NCBI GenBank assembly: GCA_905221605.1
Contig: CAJNDS010000211.1
Location: 122,001 to 186,000, forward strand
From: Symbiodinium natans
Lineage: Eukaryota; Sar; Dinophyceae; Suessiales; Symbiodiniaceae
DNA length: 64,000 bases
Direction of reading: 5' to 3'
The notes beneath the pieces were generated by a model. It saw nothing but the letters and a program-made list of their open reading frames with translations, made no database searches and was not told where the DNA came from. Every line of letters starts with the position of its first letter. The stretch's first letter is position 1. Below are positions 1-12,847 of the stretch, one piece after another. The position numbers were made by a program, and so were the translations under genes.

Positions 1-374
1 CGGAGACCATGTCAGCATCGCAGCAAGCTTATGCGCCTGCGAGCCATTGTCATTGTCTGATGCCTCCTGCACTACGGTACATCCCCACATGAACCCAAAA
101 ACTTCCGATCTGCTTTTCAGCATTTTTCAGCCACATGCTCGAAGAGCAAGGCCAGCTCAAGAATCAGTTGCAACTGCACTGCACCAAGTCCGTCCTGGCT
201 CCTGTTAAACGGCCACCACCGGCTCATCGCAAGCCGAGGAACGAGGTCTAGACCGAGCTAATCCGAAGTAGCAAGCTGAAATGCAGCTGAAGTTGGCTGC
301 ATTGACAAGCCATTTCACGATGATCATGTCGACTTCATGGGCTTATTGATCTTCTTGTTCCTTCTGTCAGGCAA

Positions 375-583
375 TTGCTGGCAGAATGCCTTGTCAGCAG
401 TGTCTCGGGCCGCAACGCTACAATGCAACAGATGCTGGAATTGATCAGTTCAGCCCGTAAGCACAACCCGAATGACCGCAACGATACCTGCTTCATCAGC
501 AAGGACCAGCTAGACGGTTCTCGCGTGGCCTCAACAGCTTCAGACGTGCTCTCCACGCTTTATACTTTACAAGCTTGTCGTGA
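375..583 (+). CDS. Candidate exon, unknown protein
   Basis: The frame begins MLAECLVSSVSGRNATMQQM and stays open with balanced composition to CRDM, where a strong splice-donor-like ATG|GTGAGTGAGG follows. The minus strand is also partly open, so coding is not proven. No domain or motif is recognisable. The start may be an internal methionine of an exon that begins further left. It is included because a clean donor lies exactly where the residue pattern stops looking like protein. Confidence 0.25.
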
Positions 584-799
584 CATGGTGAGTGAGGACG
601 TGGCGTAGGTTTGCAAACACTCTCTGCAGCTTGGAGCATGACCTCAGCCACAAGTTTTCGGAACCAAGTTTGTCTTGCAAAGGCTCCGTGCCCCTGGCAA
701 ACGTCCTGGCAAGTTGCCAGAAGCCGTCCTGCCCGACCACTCACATGCCAAAAGTTGCAGGTGTTGGAGGCAACGTCGCCCGTCACATTTTTACCGATC

Positions 800-895
800 T
801 CTCTCTCTCTCTCTCTGCACGCTTGGCCCCCTCCCGAAGGAGAAGGCCGCCCCCAGGGGCGTGCGAAGTCCACAGTTTGTTGGGTGTGACTTCCG
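800..895. repeat. Dispersed repeat, copy 1 (CT tract plus unique arm)
   Basis: A short CT run is followed by TGCACGCTTGGCC, then a GC-rich arm containing AAGGAGAAGGC, GGGGCGTGCGA and AGTCCACAGTTT. The same order of words occurs at 11373-11460 with scattered substitutions. The two copies therefore share about 80 bp of non-microsatellite sequence next to a CT run, which marks a small dispersed element rather than chance microsatellites. Confidence 0.6.
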
Positions 896-1124
896 CGTTT
901 TTCGGGGGCCACTCTGGGTGAAAGTACGGGGTCCAGGGGCTGTTTGCCTGCGATCCTCTTGCAATGCCTTAGAGCCGCGGGCCGGGGTTCACGATCCCCG
1001 CCCCCCCTCTTCCCCCATGGCTTGCCCAACAAGCTAGCTGTGATTGCGATGCCCCCATAATCCCACTAAGACACCTGCGGCCCGGGTCACTCCCCCCTCT
1101 GTGCCCCGTGCTCTCAGCCGAAAG

Positions 1125-1127
<3 letters not shown>

Positions 1128-1187
<60 letters not shown>
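1128..1187. repeat. (CT)n microsatellite
   Basis: About 60 bp of almost perfect CT dinucleotide repeat. It creates Leu-Ser or Arg-Glu runs in every overlapping frame, so the surrounding open frames are artefacts. Confidence 0.95.
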
Positions 1188-1190
<3 letters not shown>

Positions 1191-4100
1191 GGCAAAGCAC
1201 TGTAGAGGGCTTGTGAAAAAAGTTTGCAACATCTTGCACCACTTGCTTGCTTGCAAAGCACAGGAGAGCAATTGGAGCCCATGGCCTTGCAGCTCCTTGC
1301 GTCGCCTGCATGTTTTGCGACCAATTAGGAAGGCCACCGCGAATGATACCAGTGCCAACGATGCCGCATGATGCCCCAAACGCATCCAAAGGTAGCCAAA
1401 GCCCATTGTGACTGAGTACCGTGCGCAGCATCCGCAGCGACGCAGCTTGATGCATTCACTTGCATCTGCAGCGTGGCATTGACTGACGTGTGCGCAAACC
1501 TTACACCAATTTCACTTGCATCTCGCCATGACCCGCAAGGTGCAGAGGCTTGGCTTCCCACAGTTGGAGCTGAGAGGTTTCACCAGGCGTCTGCCAGTGC
1601 CTCATGAGATCAGACTTCAAAAATGCATGGAATGGAACAGCACTGCCACACAGCCTGAACATGGCATGGCATTAACCCCGCCTGATCATCTCTCGGCCCC
1701 ATTGGCCCATCTCCTCCATATGGAAGAGAAGGCTCTCCCAAGTCCTTTCACCGCAGAGAGCAGCGCAGCAGCCACAGCCACGCAGGGCTTTGCCACAGAA
1801 GCGCGCACACACACACAAAGAGGAAGGTTACTCACAAGAGCACGCTGACTTATGCTCATACGGCATGGAACACACAGCATTCCTGAGTTCGCTCCTGCTT
1901 CGTCTTACACAGTATTGTTAAGACTGCTCCACGGCTGCTCTGAAACAGAGAATAGCAGAGAAACGTGGGGCAGGCACGAGGCTTCAGTGGGTGACCCAGG
2001 GATGGCGACATCCCCTGGATGCCCAGCAGCCGCAGATGCGGAGCCGCCTCACTTCCAGCTTGTGATGAGCTGCTATGGCAAAGCATGAGCTTTCTTAGTC
2101 CACAGCTGCCGCACTGCGGGCAGCTCGGATAGAGCCCAACCTTGCCAGTAGCTTTCTCTAGACCGTATCTGGCAGAAACTGACGACGGCGGTTCGCATTT
2201 GCGAAAGCAGGCGCTCGCAAGTTCTGCGGAACCCCAAAGTTTCTCAGGAGCTTGCGGCCTTGCCTCAGCAACACCAAGCAAGTTGCTTTCCACAAAGGGG
2301 AAGAACTTGTGTTTTGCACCCCCAGTCCCCTTTTCCCGTCTCGCGCCTGAGAGATCCGAAGGACTGACTACAGTAGCGCGCTATCTGCAAGCACTCTTCT
2401 GCATTCGACCGAAGATCACCACTGGGCGAACGGCACATCTCCATGCACACGCCCTTGAGCTGGCTCTTTAGAAGAATGCCTTACCGGTTCATTGCATCAT
2501 GTGGCATCTTTTTCTTGAGTCTGCAGTAGAATAGAACTGCATTGCCTAGGGGCCTTGCGATGCCAGTGATCCTGCTGCACGCAGGCCTCTGCGATCAAGT
2601 CTGCACTGTGTCGGGCCTCACGTGCATGCAAACCGTTTGCCACCAAACAGGTCTAGCGGGTTCGTGTGCTCCTTCCAGTGAAGCAGCAGATGGTGCCAAC
2701 ACTACTGGTAGCACATGCCAAGCCGCTTCTCCATCTTCAGAGGCTGCCAAGGCGGCCAGACCTGTTGCTCTCACTTGGCAACTTGGCAACGTTGCCGAGG
2801 TCAAATCAGGAGGTCACTGCTTTGCTGGGGCGGCTGCCGGACTCGGCCTTGCGGCTGAGCAACGCTGACCTCACTGAGCTAGAGACTGTAACTCTCAAAA
2901 AGATCCACAAAAGCGACGAGATCAGCAATGTGTCGACGAGCAGCCCCCATGGCAGAAGCGGAAGAAGCAGCTGGCAGGCTTGCCGTGGCCGCATCTGGCA
3001 AAGTGCGGCTGCAAAAAGTCGTGCGCGCGTGCGCGAAGCAAGCTGCATTCAAGCACGCTGCAGCTTCGAGGTTGGCGTGACAAGATTAACAGGCCCGACC
3101 CGCCTGGGCACAGACAGGCTCCCAGCCCTGTCCGGCCGCTACGTTGTAACAGCTGCGGAACGAGGAAGCAATCGAGACATCCTAAACAGAGGCGAATGCC
3201 GAGTGCTTCATCTGACGATCTTCTCACTCTTTGCCTGCTCTCGAGGACAGCTCGTTGAAACTCAGAAGCCCTTTGAGGATTCCGCGCAAGCTTCAGGTTT
3301 GGACGAGCTGCCGATGTCTTTCCACTTTCTCCCCTCTAAAAATTAAAAGACCGGGCGCTCGGGCTCTAAAACCACGAGATGAGGACGACTCCTTTTTGGA
3401 GTCCCTCCATGCGGGGGCTCGTCATTGCAAGCAGCTCACATGGGCCGATCCCATGCTCCCATCAGGCCAAAAGAACACTCTTGGGGTCAGGTATTGACTA
3501 AGGGCCAGCAAAGATCATCCAAGCTACCTCCTTCTTTTGGAAGGTGCCGCGTCTAAATGCAACGGAGCATGTCCGAAAGACCTGCACAGGCGAACTTAAG
3601 TCCAAAATCAGCTGCAAAGGCAAAGTCCAGGCGCAAAATCAGAGACGACGTCTTGTTTGTAAAGGGAAGGCTTGTGAGCGAGCTAGTATTGCAGAAATTT
3701 GACAGCGCATTCCATCGACTGCATCTAGGATGGCATAAGACCAACGCCGAAACAAAGATCCAGGGCGTCTGGGAAGAGCCTCAGTATCCTCCACAGCTCA
3801 AGGACAAGGCTACAACCCACTTTTTGGATGGAGGGCAAGAAGATGTAGAGGATCTGGTCTACTCGCACCTCTCTCCCCGAATCATTCATGCCGTAAAGGC
3901 CGTTCGAAAAACCACCTGAACATTTGGGAACTTGATTGGTCAACGGCAACTCTCGCACGCTCCAAGGAGCTATCTTTCGTACTTGATAAGGTTGAAACCC
4001 GACTTTCAGTCCAAGCTGCGTCCACGGCTCAGCAGCCTGGGAGCAAGCGAAGCTTTTGCCTGGCATCTCAATCAGATTCGCCCGTCTTCACCAATACTAG

Positions 4101-6994
4101 CAGTAGCAACTGTAGCAGAAATCATTCAGATTCTGCAAGTTGGATATGCAACCAGGCTGGCAACACAAGGCCGCCCCAGGTTTTGGGGTTGCGCTCTTGC
4201 CTCGGAACACAGACAAGTCAAGATACTGTTGCAGCATGGTGCCCTGCATGTGCCTGTTGCACATCTTCACTTTGAGGTTCTCTTTGAATGGCATGTGGAA
4301 AACATGAACGCCCGGCAGCATGACCGATGGTCGGCACGATGGCTATGCCAAGTTGCAAGATCCGCGGGAGGAGTTTCCCTTGGTGCCTCTGATGAAGTTC
4401 AGGGCGCAGTCGCGCAGAGTAGCACAGAGTCGTAAACCAATGAGCTTACGACTCTGGTTCTGAAGCCGTGTCGAAAGGAAGCGGCACACAAAAGGCGAGC
4501 CATACGACGCACAAGGGTGGCAACATGCCAGCGCCAGGGGATGCCAAGGGGCTCCTCGATCCTTTGCTGCGCCGTGCTGCTTGGTCCAATTGCCTCGTGT
4601 GCCAACAACTCTCCCATTTGGTTCCTGCCGGCTCCTGCCATAACCCGTGCAGCTGCTACTTCTGGACCGGGCCGTGTCAATGACTGTCTTGAGCACGAGG
4701 ACTGCGTTTTCAACCTGCATCAGCCCGCAGAGAGACTCGACTGACTCGACTTCACCTCCACTGTTCTATCTGCCCTCGTCAACTTCAGAGCGTTCCGCTT
4801 TGAGAGTCTGAGACGGTGGCTGCTACGAAAACCAGCAGCTTGCGCTCCAAGCCTTAGGAACACAAGTAGGACCAGTAGGACGTGCCACCGGAAGCCCCTG
4901 CGGACAATCTCGGGATGCATGCACCAATGACGGCCCGTGATCGAGACACAACACAGGACGCTCCGAATAAATGTGACAAGAAAGTTCTGGATCCCAGTCA
5001 GTCCCTTCGAGAGCTCAGTAGAGCCTGGACACGCCTCGCTAACACAAGTCATTTTGGGGGTCTTTTGATGGGTTCGCTGCTGTGAGCAGGCGACAGGTCA
5101 CCTCAAACACTGCGGCCTCAGCTCTTTTGATCGGCTCTGACCCCTTCTTTGTTTGCTACTACCGCACCCTGTTGCGATGCCTTAAGAGCAGGACTCATTC
5201 GAGCAAGACTGGGCCGCCGGTGTAGCGGCATAGAATGGAACTCGGCATTGAAGTTTTGGTGCCGGGAACTGGTGCTACAGTTTTGGTCCTGGACAGTTTT
5301 CGAGGTCCGCCTCGAATGGCCGACGCGGCATTTATTAACACGAGCAGAGCCACACGTGGAACAGTCGACAATATGGAGTGCCCTCAACCAAGGTGAATGG
5401 CACCGCCAAGTCAACTCAACCACGCTTGAACAACAAACTACAGGCTCCAAACATCTCCAAGCTTGGGTGCGAACTCAAGTGACCACACAGCGGGGAGACA
5501 AAGATTACCTGAGTGTCGGCGCAGCTTCAGCGGCATAAGCCTTTTGAGGCTACCCGCTTCTGCACACCAAGCCGAGGCAAGACGGGCCACAAGGTAGGAG
5601 TTGAAGATTACCCCGATCCACGAAAGAAGGATAATGAGGTCCTCAGTGACAACCGTGCCACGCCGCCCCGATGTTCGCCGTGCACTGCAACTTTGCTGCA
5701 TAGCAGGAACAGTCCTCTCCACCAAAGCCTTCAGCCCCAAAGGGACTTGGTCTCTGGTATATGTAGGAGACCTTGTACCTGCGCTTGTGCGCAAAAGCAA
5801 AGCTCACTCACGCGTCCATGAAAAAACACCCTTCATACTCGCTGCAGGTGCATAGACAGAGTCTCAGGAGCAACGTCACGGACAATGACCCCGACTTGTC
5901 TAGAATGCGCAGATTCTTCGCAACTTCGGCGCACGCTAGCATGCGCTTGAACCTCGGAATAGTAGGAATGGACACTTACGCTGACTGCCACAGCATTGAT
6001 TCCAGTCCAGCTTGGGCAAAGGCAGGAAGTTGACGCAGAAGCAGATGCAGCACCTGCGGTTGTAAGCCCAAAACCCGGTTTTCATAGGGATATGATAGAA
6101 CGGCCCGAAGAAATCGCATGTTTTGACTCTTAGCTGTGGAAAGGCTCGAGGTGCATGCAGCCTGAACGAAACCTTTGGGACAAATTCCTGCAGCTGTGCG
6201 ACGGAGTTGCCAAACATATTTAGCTCCCGCCAGCCCCGAACATCACAAGATAGCAGGCGTGGATTGCTCTGCTGCCCAGGAACACGTAAGGCAAGCAGAC
6301 TCCAAACCTCAGCAACCACACATAAGCACACTCTGTGTCCTACACCGGAACTGTATTCAGCCACTACTCAGCCATGTCGCATTACTAAGAAGCCATAGTT
6401 GATCACTTGAAGTTGCACGTCCGACATGAAATCCTTCGGCATGGCAACCACCCGTCAGCAACAAATTGGCAAACAACAGCCGGCTCAAGTCTTAAGTGAC
6501 TGGCTATCCAATGTTCGGTTACAAGTCTCCTCATCCGAATATTCAGGACATTTGGCCTGGTATTCCTTGGGTGACACGACCATCTGTTGAGAGAAGTCGG
6601 CGCCACACTCAGACAGTATTAGCAAAGCACGTGGATGGCTCTGCGTGTGAGTTCATCCCAGGCACGAGGTACGAGTACTCCTTGTTGCCAGCTTTCTTTT
6701 GTTCAGATGCAACCTGCTTTGTCTGGATGTCGCAGCACAGGTATCGCATGTCTTGACATGTTGACAATCCCTGTGCTTCCGAGTGCTCTGGTGGGCCTTG
6801 AACCAAGAGATAATCACGGAAATGAACAAAGACATCACCTGCCAGCTGAAGGAACACAAAGAAAGGATGCGGAAAGCGCTGCATCTCTCGAGCTGAAGCT
6901 GTGCCTCCATAGCAATCTGCGTGAAGAAGAAGAGTCGCAAATCGCTGCTTAATGCCTGTGCAAGGCAGCGCATGGCAGCTGAAGCAACTTGAAC

Positions 6995-7055
6995 CTAGGT
7001 TTTGGGTTTAGGGGTTAGGGTTTAGGTTTAGGGCTTGGGGTTTAGGGTTTAAGGG
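6995..7055. repeat. Interstitial telomere-like repeat (TTTAGGG type)
   Basis: Degenerate copies of TTTAGGG, including GGTTTAGGG, GGGCTTGGGG and GGGTTTAGGGTTTAAGGG. This is the first of many islands in the window. TTTAGGG is the known telomere unit of plants and dinoflagellates; this position is internal. Confidence 0.85.
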
Positions 7056-9040
7056 ATCATAAGAGACCCACCTTGAAGCATAAGGAGATGTCCACATCGC
7101 TGCGTACGACAGGCTTGACAAGAATCCTGGGCAACCACTGCCATGAACAATTTTTTGTGCTTCAAACATCCCCACCCAGCAGGTAAGGAATTCGCCGGCT
7201 CACTGGTTTAGGCACTCCGGGGGTTCTTGAGACTCTAGGGTTTTCTGAGGATGCTGTTGGCCACTCTTCTCTGCTTGGTTAGCAGAAAGCGAAACCGAAG
7301 GGTAAGCTTGGCTGCAAGAAACGACATCGTAGACCAGAGCAACACCCCAAACCCATGACTGCAGCACTGGTTCGTGTAGAGGAAAGGATAGTAATAAACA
7401 ACGAACCTCAGAAACAACGAGTCAGTTCATCAAATTTCACAGCAGGAACTCTCAGAGAATGGGATGACCGGAACGTCCGAGATGCTTCACCGCGAACAGC
7501 TTCTCTGTAGCCTTGTTGCGCAGCTCTGCATGTGTCCTCCGGGAGTGTTGCAGACCATTTGCACAGCCGGAAGCGCCAGAACGAAACGCTCCTCCAATTC
7601 TCGATCTTGGACAGGTTTGTGGAGAGATAGGTCCAGATGTAGTCAACAATCTTAATGTTCGCTGTGATGAGGAACCTGTCACACAACAAGTTGAGAACCA
7701 AGATCCACTAATTCCGTAGGCCACGCTTCTTTCATCTATCCAAGTCGCTTCCCATATGCTTGCAAGTCTTCGTGCCTCACCACTTAAGGCTCGTCAGCAG
7801 CAAGGCAGAATGCGCAGGACATGCGACCCGTGCATTCCCAACTGCCATCCGCTGTCCAGACACCGGATACCATAGGATCGCCCCATGGGATCCTCCTGGG
7901 CATCCACTCGCAAGCGGCTGACCTGAAAGCTTTGCAAATTTGGCGGCTCACAAGCAGAACCTGCAAAGCAATACGCACAAGATGAAACAAATAGTGAAAT
8001 ATGCTGGAAGCTACCTCTGCTTGCTACGCTCATCTCGGCACTTGTGCAGCAGCGCTGCAAAGAGAGTCACGAAAACCGTTTCAGCCATGAAGGCGGCACA
8101 GAGAATCCTGGCAGTCTTGGGCTCAGCCTCTTCTGGCAGCGTGTGCGGTGCTCGGCTTCTTGCGAGCTGAGATGATGCAAGCTAGAACTCAAGCACGCCA
8201 GACACTTCAGGCGAATAGAGAGGGCATCCGCAACAGCACATCCGGTCCAGTGGAAGCACTGCTGGCAATACTCCCCCCAGCTGTCTCTGTAAGCATCGCT
8301 AAATTGCCTGCACAGGGATGAAGAGGTGAACGCAGATACTTGACCAACAAGCAGTGATTGCGCAAGCTCCGACCTGTGCTGTGAGACCTTCCTAGGAAAG
8401 TCCACATCCTTTAAGCCGACTAACTTTGTGTTTCTAGCCGTTCTAGGCCCTAGGAACAGAACTTGCTCATCATGCACCAATTGTGTGAACAGGCTTTGGT
8501 GCATGGGATCAAGTTGAGACCTTGACAGCGGATGCTTCGTGGGACCCGGCTTGGGCCTGCGGATTTCGGCTACGCCACGATCGTGGTGCTTCATGCCCCA
8601 CTTGAGGACCTGAAGCAGCGCTCATGGGAACTTTAACTCCCCAAACCATTAAGATGCTTTGCAAGTGAGACCAGACAAATATTTTTTCAGTTCACGTGTG
8701 GCCCAACACAACTACCGCGGGCCCGCCTTGAGATTCTTCAACTGCTTGTACCTCTCAAGTCTTGGGGCCGAATCTAACCGTCTGCGAAGAGCCTCCCTAA
8801 GCACCCAGCTACAAGGAGGAGTAGAACAGAGCATTTGCCCTGGGTGAGGCCTGGCCAGAAACGCAGTGGACCAGACTCCCAAAAAGATTGAGAAAGCCAC
8901 ATACCTTAATGTGCAGGGCAGGTGAAAAAGTCAGAAACCACCCTGGCCACCGCAAAGTGGCTTGGAACCACTGTGGAGCCTGGAGCTTTCAATAGCCAGA
9001 TTAGGAATACATGCTGAACCTTCGACATTATGAGCTCGAG
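7056..9040. other. No recognisable gene
   Basis: Only short frames are present. A minus-strand frame ending at 7452 (Arg/Lys-rich) and one at 8067-8594 (175 residues, no motif) are the longest. A plus-strand stretch around 8086-8170 has a small hydrophobic profile. Nothing links them into a gene that I can support. Confidence 0.4.
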
Positions 9041-9044
9041 CAAA

Positions 9045-9200
9045 CGTGTGTGTGTGTGTGTGTCAGTGTCAGTGTCAGTGTCAGTGTCAGTGTCAGTGTC
9101 AGTGTCAGTGTCAGTGTCAGTGTCAGTGTCAGTGTCAGTGTCAGTGTCAGTGCACCCCACCACCCCACCACCCCACCACCCCACCACCCCACCCCACCAG
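9045..9200. repeat. Compound microsatellite: (GT)n-(GTGTCA)n-(CCCCACCA)n
   Basis: A GT run leads into about 15 perfect copies of the hexamer TCAGTG (9061-9152), then a C-rich block of CCCCACCA units to about 9199. The minus strand reads as Thr-Asp or Leu-Thr repeats, which are not genes. Confidence 0.95.
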
Positions 9201-10540
9201 AATGCGTTGAGAGTCCGAGAGCTTCTCCACTTCTGAAGGACCCAAACACTTTGCCCCACGAAGGAAGCTGAAGATCTCGTCAGGATAGCGCCGCCCAACC
9301 ACTGGGATCTCTCAAGGTCCCCAGAATCGGCCCATCCAAGCCAAGTTGCTCTCCCCAGCGCACAGTTTCCTCAGCAAGGCCAGAAGAGACGTCGAACTGA
9401 TTCAAATTCGAGTTAGAAGCCGACATCCGCCGAGGCCTCCGGCCGAAAGGTGTCTAGGTTGTGAGAACAGGCACCCCCCTCCAAATCCACCCCCCAAGCC
9501 CACATGTCGGACCCCTTTTTTTTGCCTGGACCCGTAAGCAATAGAATCTTGCTTTAACCCCCCACCCCCACCCCCCCCCACCCCCCACCCCGACCCCTTT
9601 CCCAAAGTTGAGGGTTTCGGGTTTCCTCACCTCTAATCCCCTCCCCAAGTAACTTGAGCCTTTTATCTGCAAGCCCTTTATCTGGCGTTTTCTTGCCCTG
9701 GCAGCCCTGGCATGGGTGCGTTTTGTAGCTGAGTGCAAGCCCCCACCTCCCCCCCGCCCCCAACGTCGGCCCCCTCTCCAGGAGCTGCATTGGGCCAGGC
9801 CGCGGCGGGTCGCGTAGCGTTAAAAATTAGAGCATTTTTCGCACGCGTGCCTGCAAACCACAGTGGTTGAATCAACACGACGAAAGCAACTAGCCAACAG
9901 CTGAAAGATGCCGAGAGGCTGGAACCGACCTTGACACGAGCTCTGAAGGGTGCAACAGCGTTACACAGGAACCTTCTGCCAACTTGCGTCCCAGATGCTC
10001 CTTGAAAAAGGCGTCTTGTACCAGGATCGGTGCGGACAGCAGGGCAGGATAAACCAGAAAGCGCCTCCAGCAGAGCATCTTCGGGGCACAAGGGCACAAG
10101 GGCACTGCGGCACAAGTACAAAGAGGCGCTGTGCGCGCTGGCATGCGCTGGCATGCGCTGTGATTTATGGAGCCACGCCACGTGTACGCGTTGAACCAAT
10201 GAAAGAAGAACGCGAGGTCGGCCCCGAAGTACTCCTGGATGCCTTGGTGGAGATTCCCCGAAGCCCCAGAGGCTCATCGGATCCACTTGAAGCGATTTCC
10301 CGAGTCGACGAGGGCATCTTGCGATTCCGAATGCGAAGAAACATCGTCTGGCGAGGCAGCTCGGACAGCCAGGATGACACAGACTTTTGCCTCCCAGGTG
10401 CAATCGGGAAGGTGGTCTCCCGGCCATTGCAGAAGGTTGAATGGATCCTTTGCTGTCACAAAGTGCGCGACACATGCCATAGTGATTGCTGGGCCACGGT
10501 GTCGTTCAGTATGCCGCAAGCGCAGAAGCCCACGCAAACA
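9201..10540. other. No recognisable gene; C-rich patch and overlapping long frames
   Basis: A C-rich patch of CCCCACCCCC type lies at about 9560-9600. Two long frames overlap on opposite strands at 9678-10475 (-) and 9950-10720 (+). The + frame has a plausible acidic/basic mix around 10200-10420 (for example REVGPEVLLDALVEIPRSP), so an exon on + is possible. Its C-terminus is only the CA-rich repeat. No family is recognised. Confidence 0.35.
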
Positions 10541-10720
10541 CGCACACACGAACACACACGCGCGCACACGCACACGCGCGCACGCGCGCATGCACACGCA
10601 CACACCCGCACACTTGCGCAACGCCCATACTCGCACACGCACCCACACCCGCACCCGCAGCCCCAGCCCCAGCAATCAGCCGCAGCCGCCACACGCACGT
10701 ACTCACACACGCATTCATGA
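10541..10720. repeat. CA/CG-rich imperfect microsatellite
   Basis: Alternating CACACG, CGCGCACG, CACCCGCACC and related words over about 180 bp. All purine-pyrimidine alternation here is compatible with left-handed DNA. The overlapping frames read as His-Thr or Val-Cys-Val-Arg runs. Confidence 0.85.
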
Positions 10721-10941
10721 AGCAGCAAAGGCAATACACGGAATGGGACTCGAACAGATTGGGATTGCAACGAATCAGGGAATGCAGCTGAGCCCGATTG
10801 CTGACAAACAACTAGGATGCGCAACTTCCTGAACATCATAAACAATGTGGGGATACAGGTTTCGGTCCCTGGCGGGCGCTACCCTCGCGAGACCCTACTT
10901 GGGGGCATGTTTCGAGGCACCAAGACGGCACGGTGCGGGCG

Positions 10942-10978
<37 letters not shown>

Positions 10979-11011
10979 ACACACACAGACAGACACACAC
11001 ACACACACACA
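10942..11011. repeat. (CA)n microsatellite with CAGA interruptions
   Basis: A pure CA run followed by CAGAGACACACACAGACAGA and a second CA run. Confidence 0.95.
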
Positions 11012-11061
11012 AACTTTTAGCTGCTTGAGCGAAACGCGTCAATAGGAGCTGGCTCCCACTC

Positions 11062-11352
11062 TTATTGCTGATCCGTTTCATTCCACCGCCTCGTCTGGTA
11101 GAAGTACTGCAAGTCCATCCAATGATGGACGCAGAAGAACTGATTTATCACGCCTTCCTTGCTCCAGCAAAACGCAAAACTACAAGATGCAGCATGCAGC
11201 ACATTGGCAGTAAGGAAACAGGTGGCAGCAAGGCTTGTTGCACGCAGCATCGGCAGTTCTGACCAAGTCGTCCCAGTCGCTGCAACCAGCGAGTGCAAGC
11301 GCACAAATTTCCGGATCCGATGCCGAGCCAGGCGTATGTGATCAGCCATGTT
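11062..11352 (-). CDS. Candidate short protein or exon, unknown
   Basis: The minus-strand frame from an ATG near 11352 (MADHIRLARHRIRKFVRLHS) is open to a stop at 11062, about 96 residues. It has a basic N-terminal segment, a Cys/Phe/Ala-rich middle and an aromatic C-terminus (WMDLQYFYQTRRWNE). The composition is protein-like and is not driven by a repeat, but I recognise no family and see no paired splice sites. It could equally be a chance frame. Confidence 0.25.
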   Translation of the reverse strand, partial: NMADHIRLARHRIRKFVRLHSLVAATGTTWSELPMLRATSLAATCFLTANVLHAASCSFAFCWSKEGVINQFFCVHHWMDLQYFYQTRRWNETDQQ

Positions 11353-11372
11353 GAATTCCTTGATGTACCAAA

Positions 11373-11460
11373 CTAAGTCTCTCTCTCTCTCTCCCTGCAC
11401 GCTTGGCCTCCCAAGGGCAGGCGGCTTCGAAGGGCATGCGAGTCCCACGCTTCAGTCAGT
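11373..11460. repeat. Dispersed repeat, copy 2 (CT tract plus unique arm)
   Basis: CT run, then CCTGCACGCTTGGCCTCCCAA, AGGGCAGGCGGCTTCGAAGG, GCATGCGAGTCCCACGCTT. It matches the word order of the copy at 800-895 in the same orientation. Confidence 0.6.
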
Positions 11461-12783
11461 CTATCTCTCTCTTCTCTCGCTGACTCTCTTTGTCTCTTTC
11501 TGTCTCTAGCAGCATATGCCCCGATGCGAGCGCGCCTCGCAGAGTTCCGCCATCTCCCCAGTATATCTCACCTAATCGACCACTAGCAAAGCTGGAGCTT
11601 ATCCAGTCGCTAGGCAGACTTCCACTACCATTGAAACTCATCTGGCGAGCGACAAATCCGGGATATCTGTTGGTGTGTCTTTGTCCATCCAAAAGCTCCT
11701 TATTTACAGTACAACATCGCGGACTGCAAGAAAAAGCACAGGTCCCCGTACTCGGAAGCCACATCAATAGCAGACAATCGCATGTGACAGCTTTGGAAGC
11801 CCAAAACCTGTCGGGTACTCGCCGAGGCACACCGAAATCGCGGACACGAAAGGTAGAACGACCTGACGTCATTTGACAGCTACAACAAGTTGTGCAAGCT
11901 GCACCGCAGTGAATGTAGTGATGCAGACACAACTTCGTTTTTGCTGTGCCTGCTGCGTCATCGGTTGCACAAGTCAGCCCCTTGTAAGCAACGTCATGGC
12001 GCAGCATGGCCTTGGTTCGCACAGTCGCTGGGCCTGAGCGCCCTCTGTTGCAGAACAATAGCTAGGCGTCGCAGGAGCGTTGCACGCATGCATGAGTATC
12101 TAAGATATCACGCGCCACACGCTGCCCAGACGCAGGGAACTCCTCGTGTTCAGCAATGGCTTTGACAGCCTCGTCACAGCAGTCGACCCTCAGATCTACC
12201 TTTTTCACTACGCCACGGGTGCCAAAAAGGCATGTGCTGGTTGACAGTTTGACCCCTCAGTCCGCTGAGCGCTGAGATGCCTCTTCATCTTTCAGGCTCA
12301 CAAGAAGGAAGATCTCGTCCTCGTCTACGGTCCTTCCATTTGCGGATATCTGAGGCAAGCCCAACCACCGTCGGCCGTGCCTGAACGTCTCAACATCGAA
12401 GCCGCAGTGCGGCCCAGTGCAGATTTGAACCTCGCGGCAAACTCTTCTACTTTCTGGTTTGCTCAGCTTCAAGCCGATTCAAGCCCCATGCCAAGGCATG
12501 TGGCCAATGCAGGCACCACAAGAAGCAACGCAAGCAATAAGGCATCGACGAGCTCCTTGAAAACCTCGACAGACACACTGCGCGCTTGCTTTGGTCGATC
12601 AGAAAGGAAACCTGGAAAAGCCCTCGTTTGCTCATCAGAAACTTTCTGGGCTCACAATGCATCCAGCGTGCGGCTTCATGGAACTGCTTGTTCGTGGCCC
12701 CTTCTTCGAAGGTCATGTCAGCAGTTCCGGCAAGACGCGTGAAGATCCTGTTTGTGAATTTCGAAAAAGCCAAAGCAGCCGTC
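11461..12783. other. No recognisable gene
   Basis: A 200-residue minus frame (11456-12058) and plus frames at 11490-11876 and 12377-12742 overlap each other. None has a recognisable domain. A minus-strand CTGPHC motif near 12420 is followed by a possible GC donor, but no ferredoxin-like fold can be followed beyond it. Confidence 0.3.
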
Positions 12784-12847
12784 ACCCTAAACCCTAAACC
12801 CGAAACCCTAAACCGTAAACCCTAAACCCCCAACCCTAAACCCTAAG
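12784..12847. repeat. Interstitial telomere-like repeat (CCCTAAA type)
   Basis: About nine near-perfect CCCTAAA units with GAAACCC and GTAAACC variants. The orientation is opposite to the island at 6995. Confidence 0.9.

Larger units (their letters stand above)
1..6990. other. Gene-poor region with unassigned exon-like stretches
   Basis: No family is recognised here. The frames are short and overlap on both strands, as expected for GC-balanced DNA of an intron-rich genome. Exon-like stretches include 375-583 (+), which ends at a good donor ATG|GTGAGT, and 2949-3070 (+), an Ala-rich frame beginning MAEAEEAAGRL and ending near a GT donor. Longer frames at 2666-3346, 3557-3919, 3932-4435 and 5149-5538 (+) have no motif I can name. 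The stretch also holds the CT-linked repeat at 800-895 and the CT microsatellite at 1128-1187. I infer that it may contain exons of one or more genes, but I cannot connect them. Confidence 0.35.

Noticed and set aside
9678-10475. 265-residue minus frame
   Set aside because: No domain, odd composition, overlaps an equally long plus frame; probably a chance frame in GC-rich DNA.
12257-12472. CTGPHC motif on - as a thioredoxin-like 2Fe-2S ferredoxin
   Set aside because: Only one half of the cysteine pattern is seen and no second Cys pair follows in any plausible exon.
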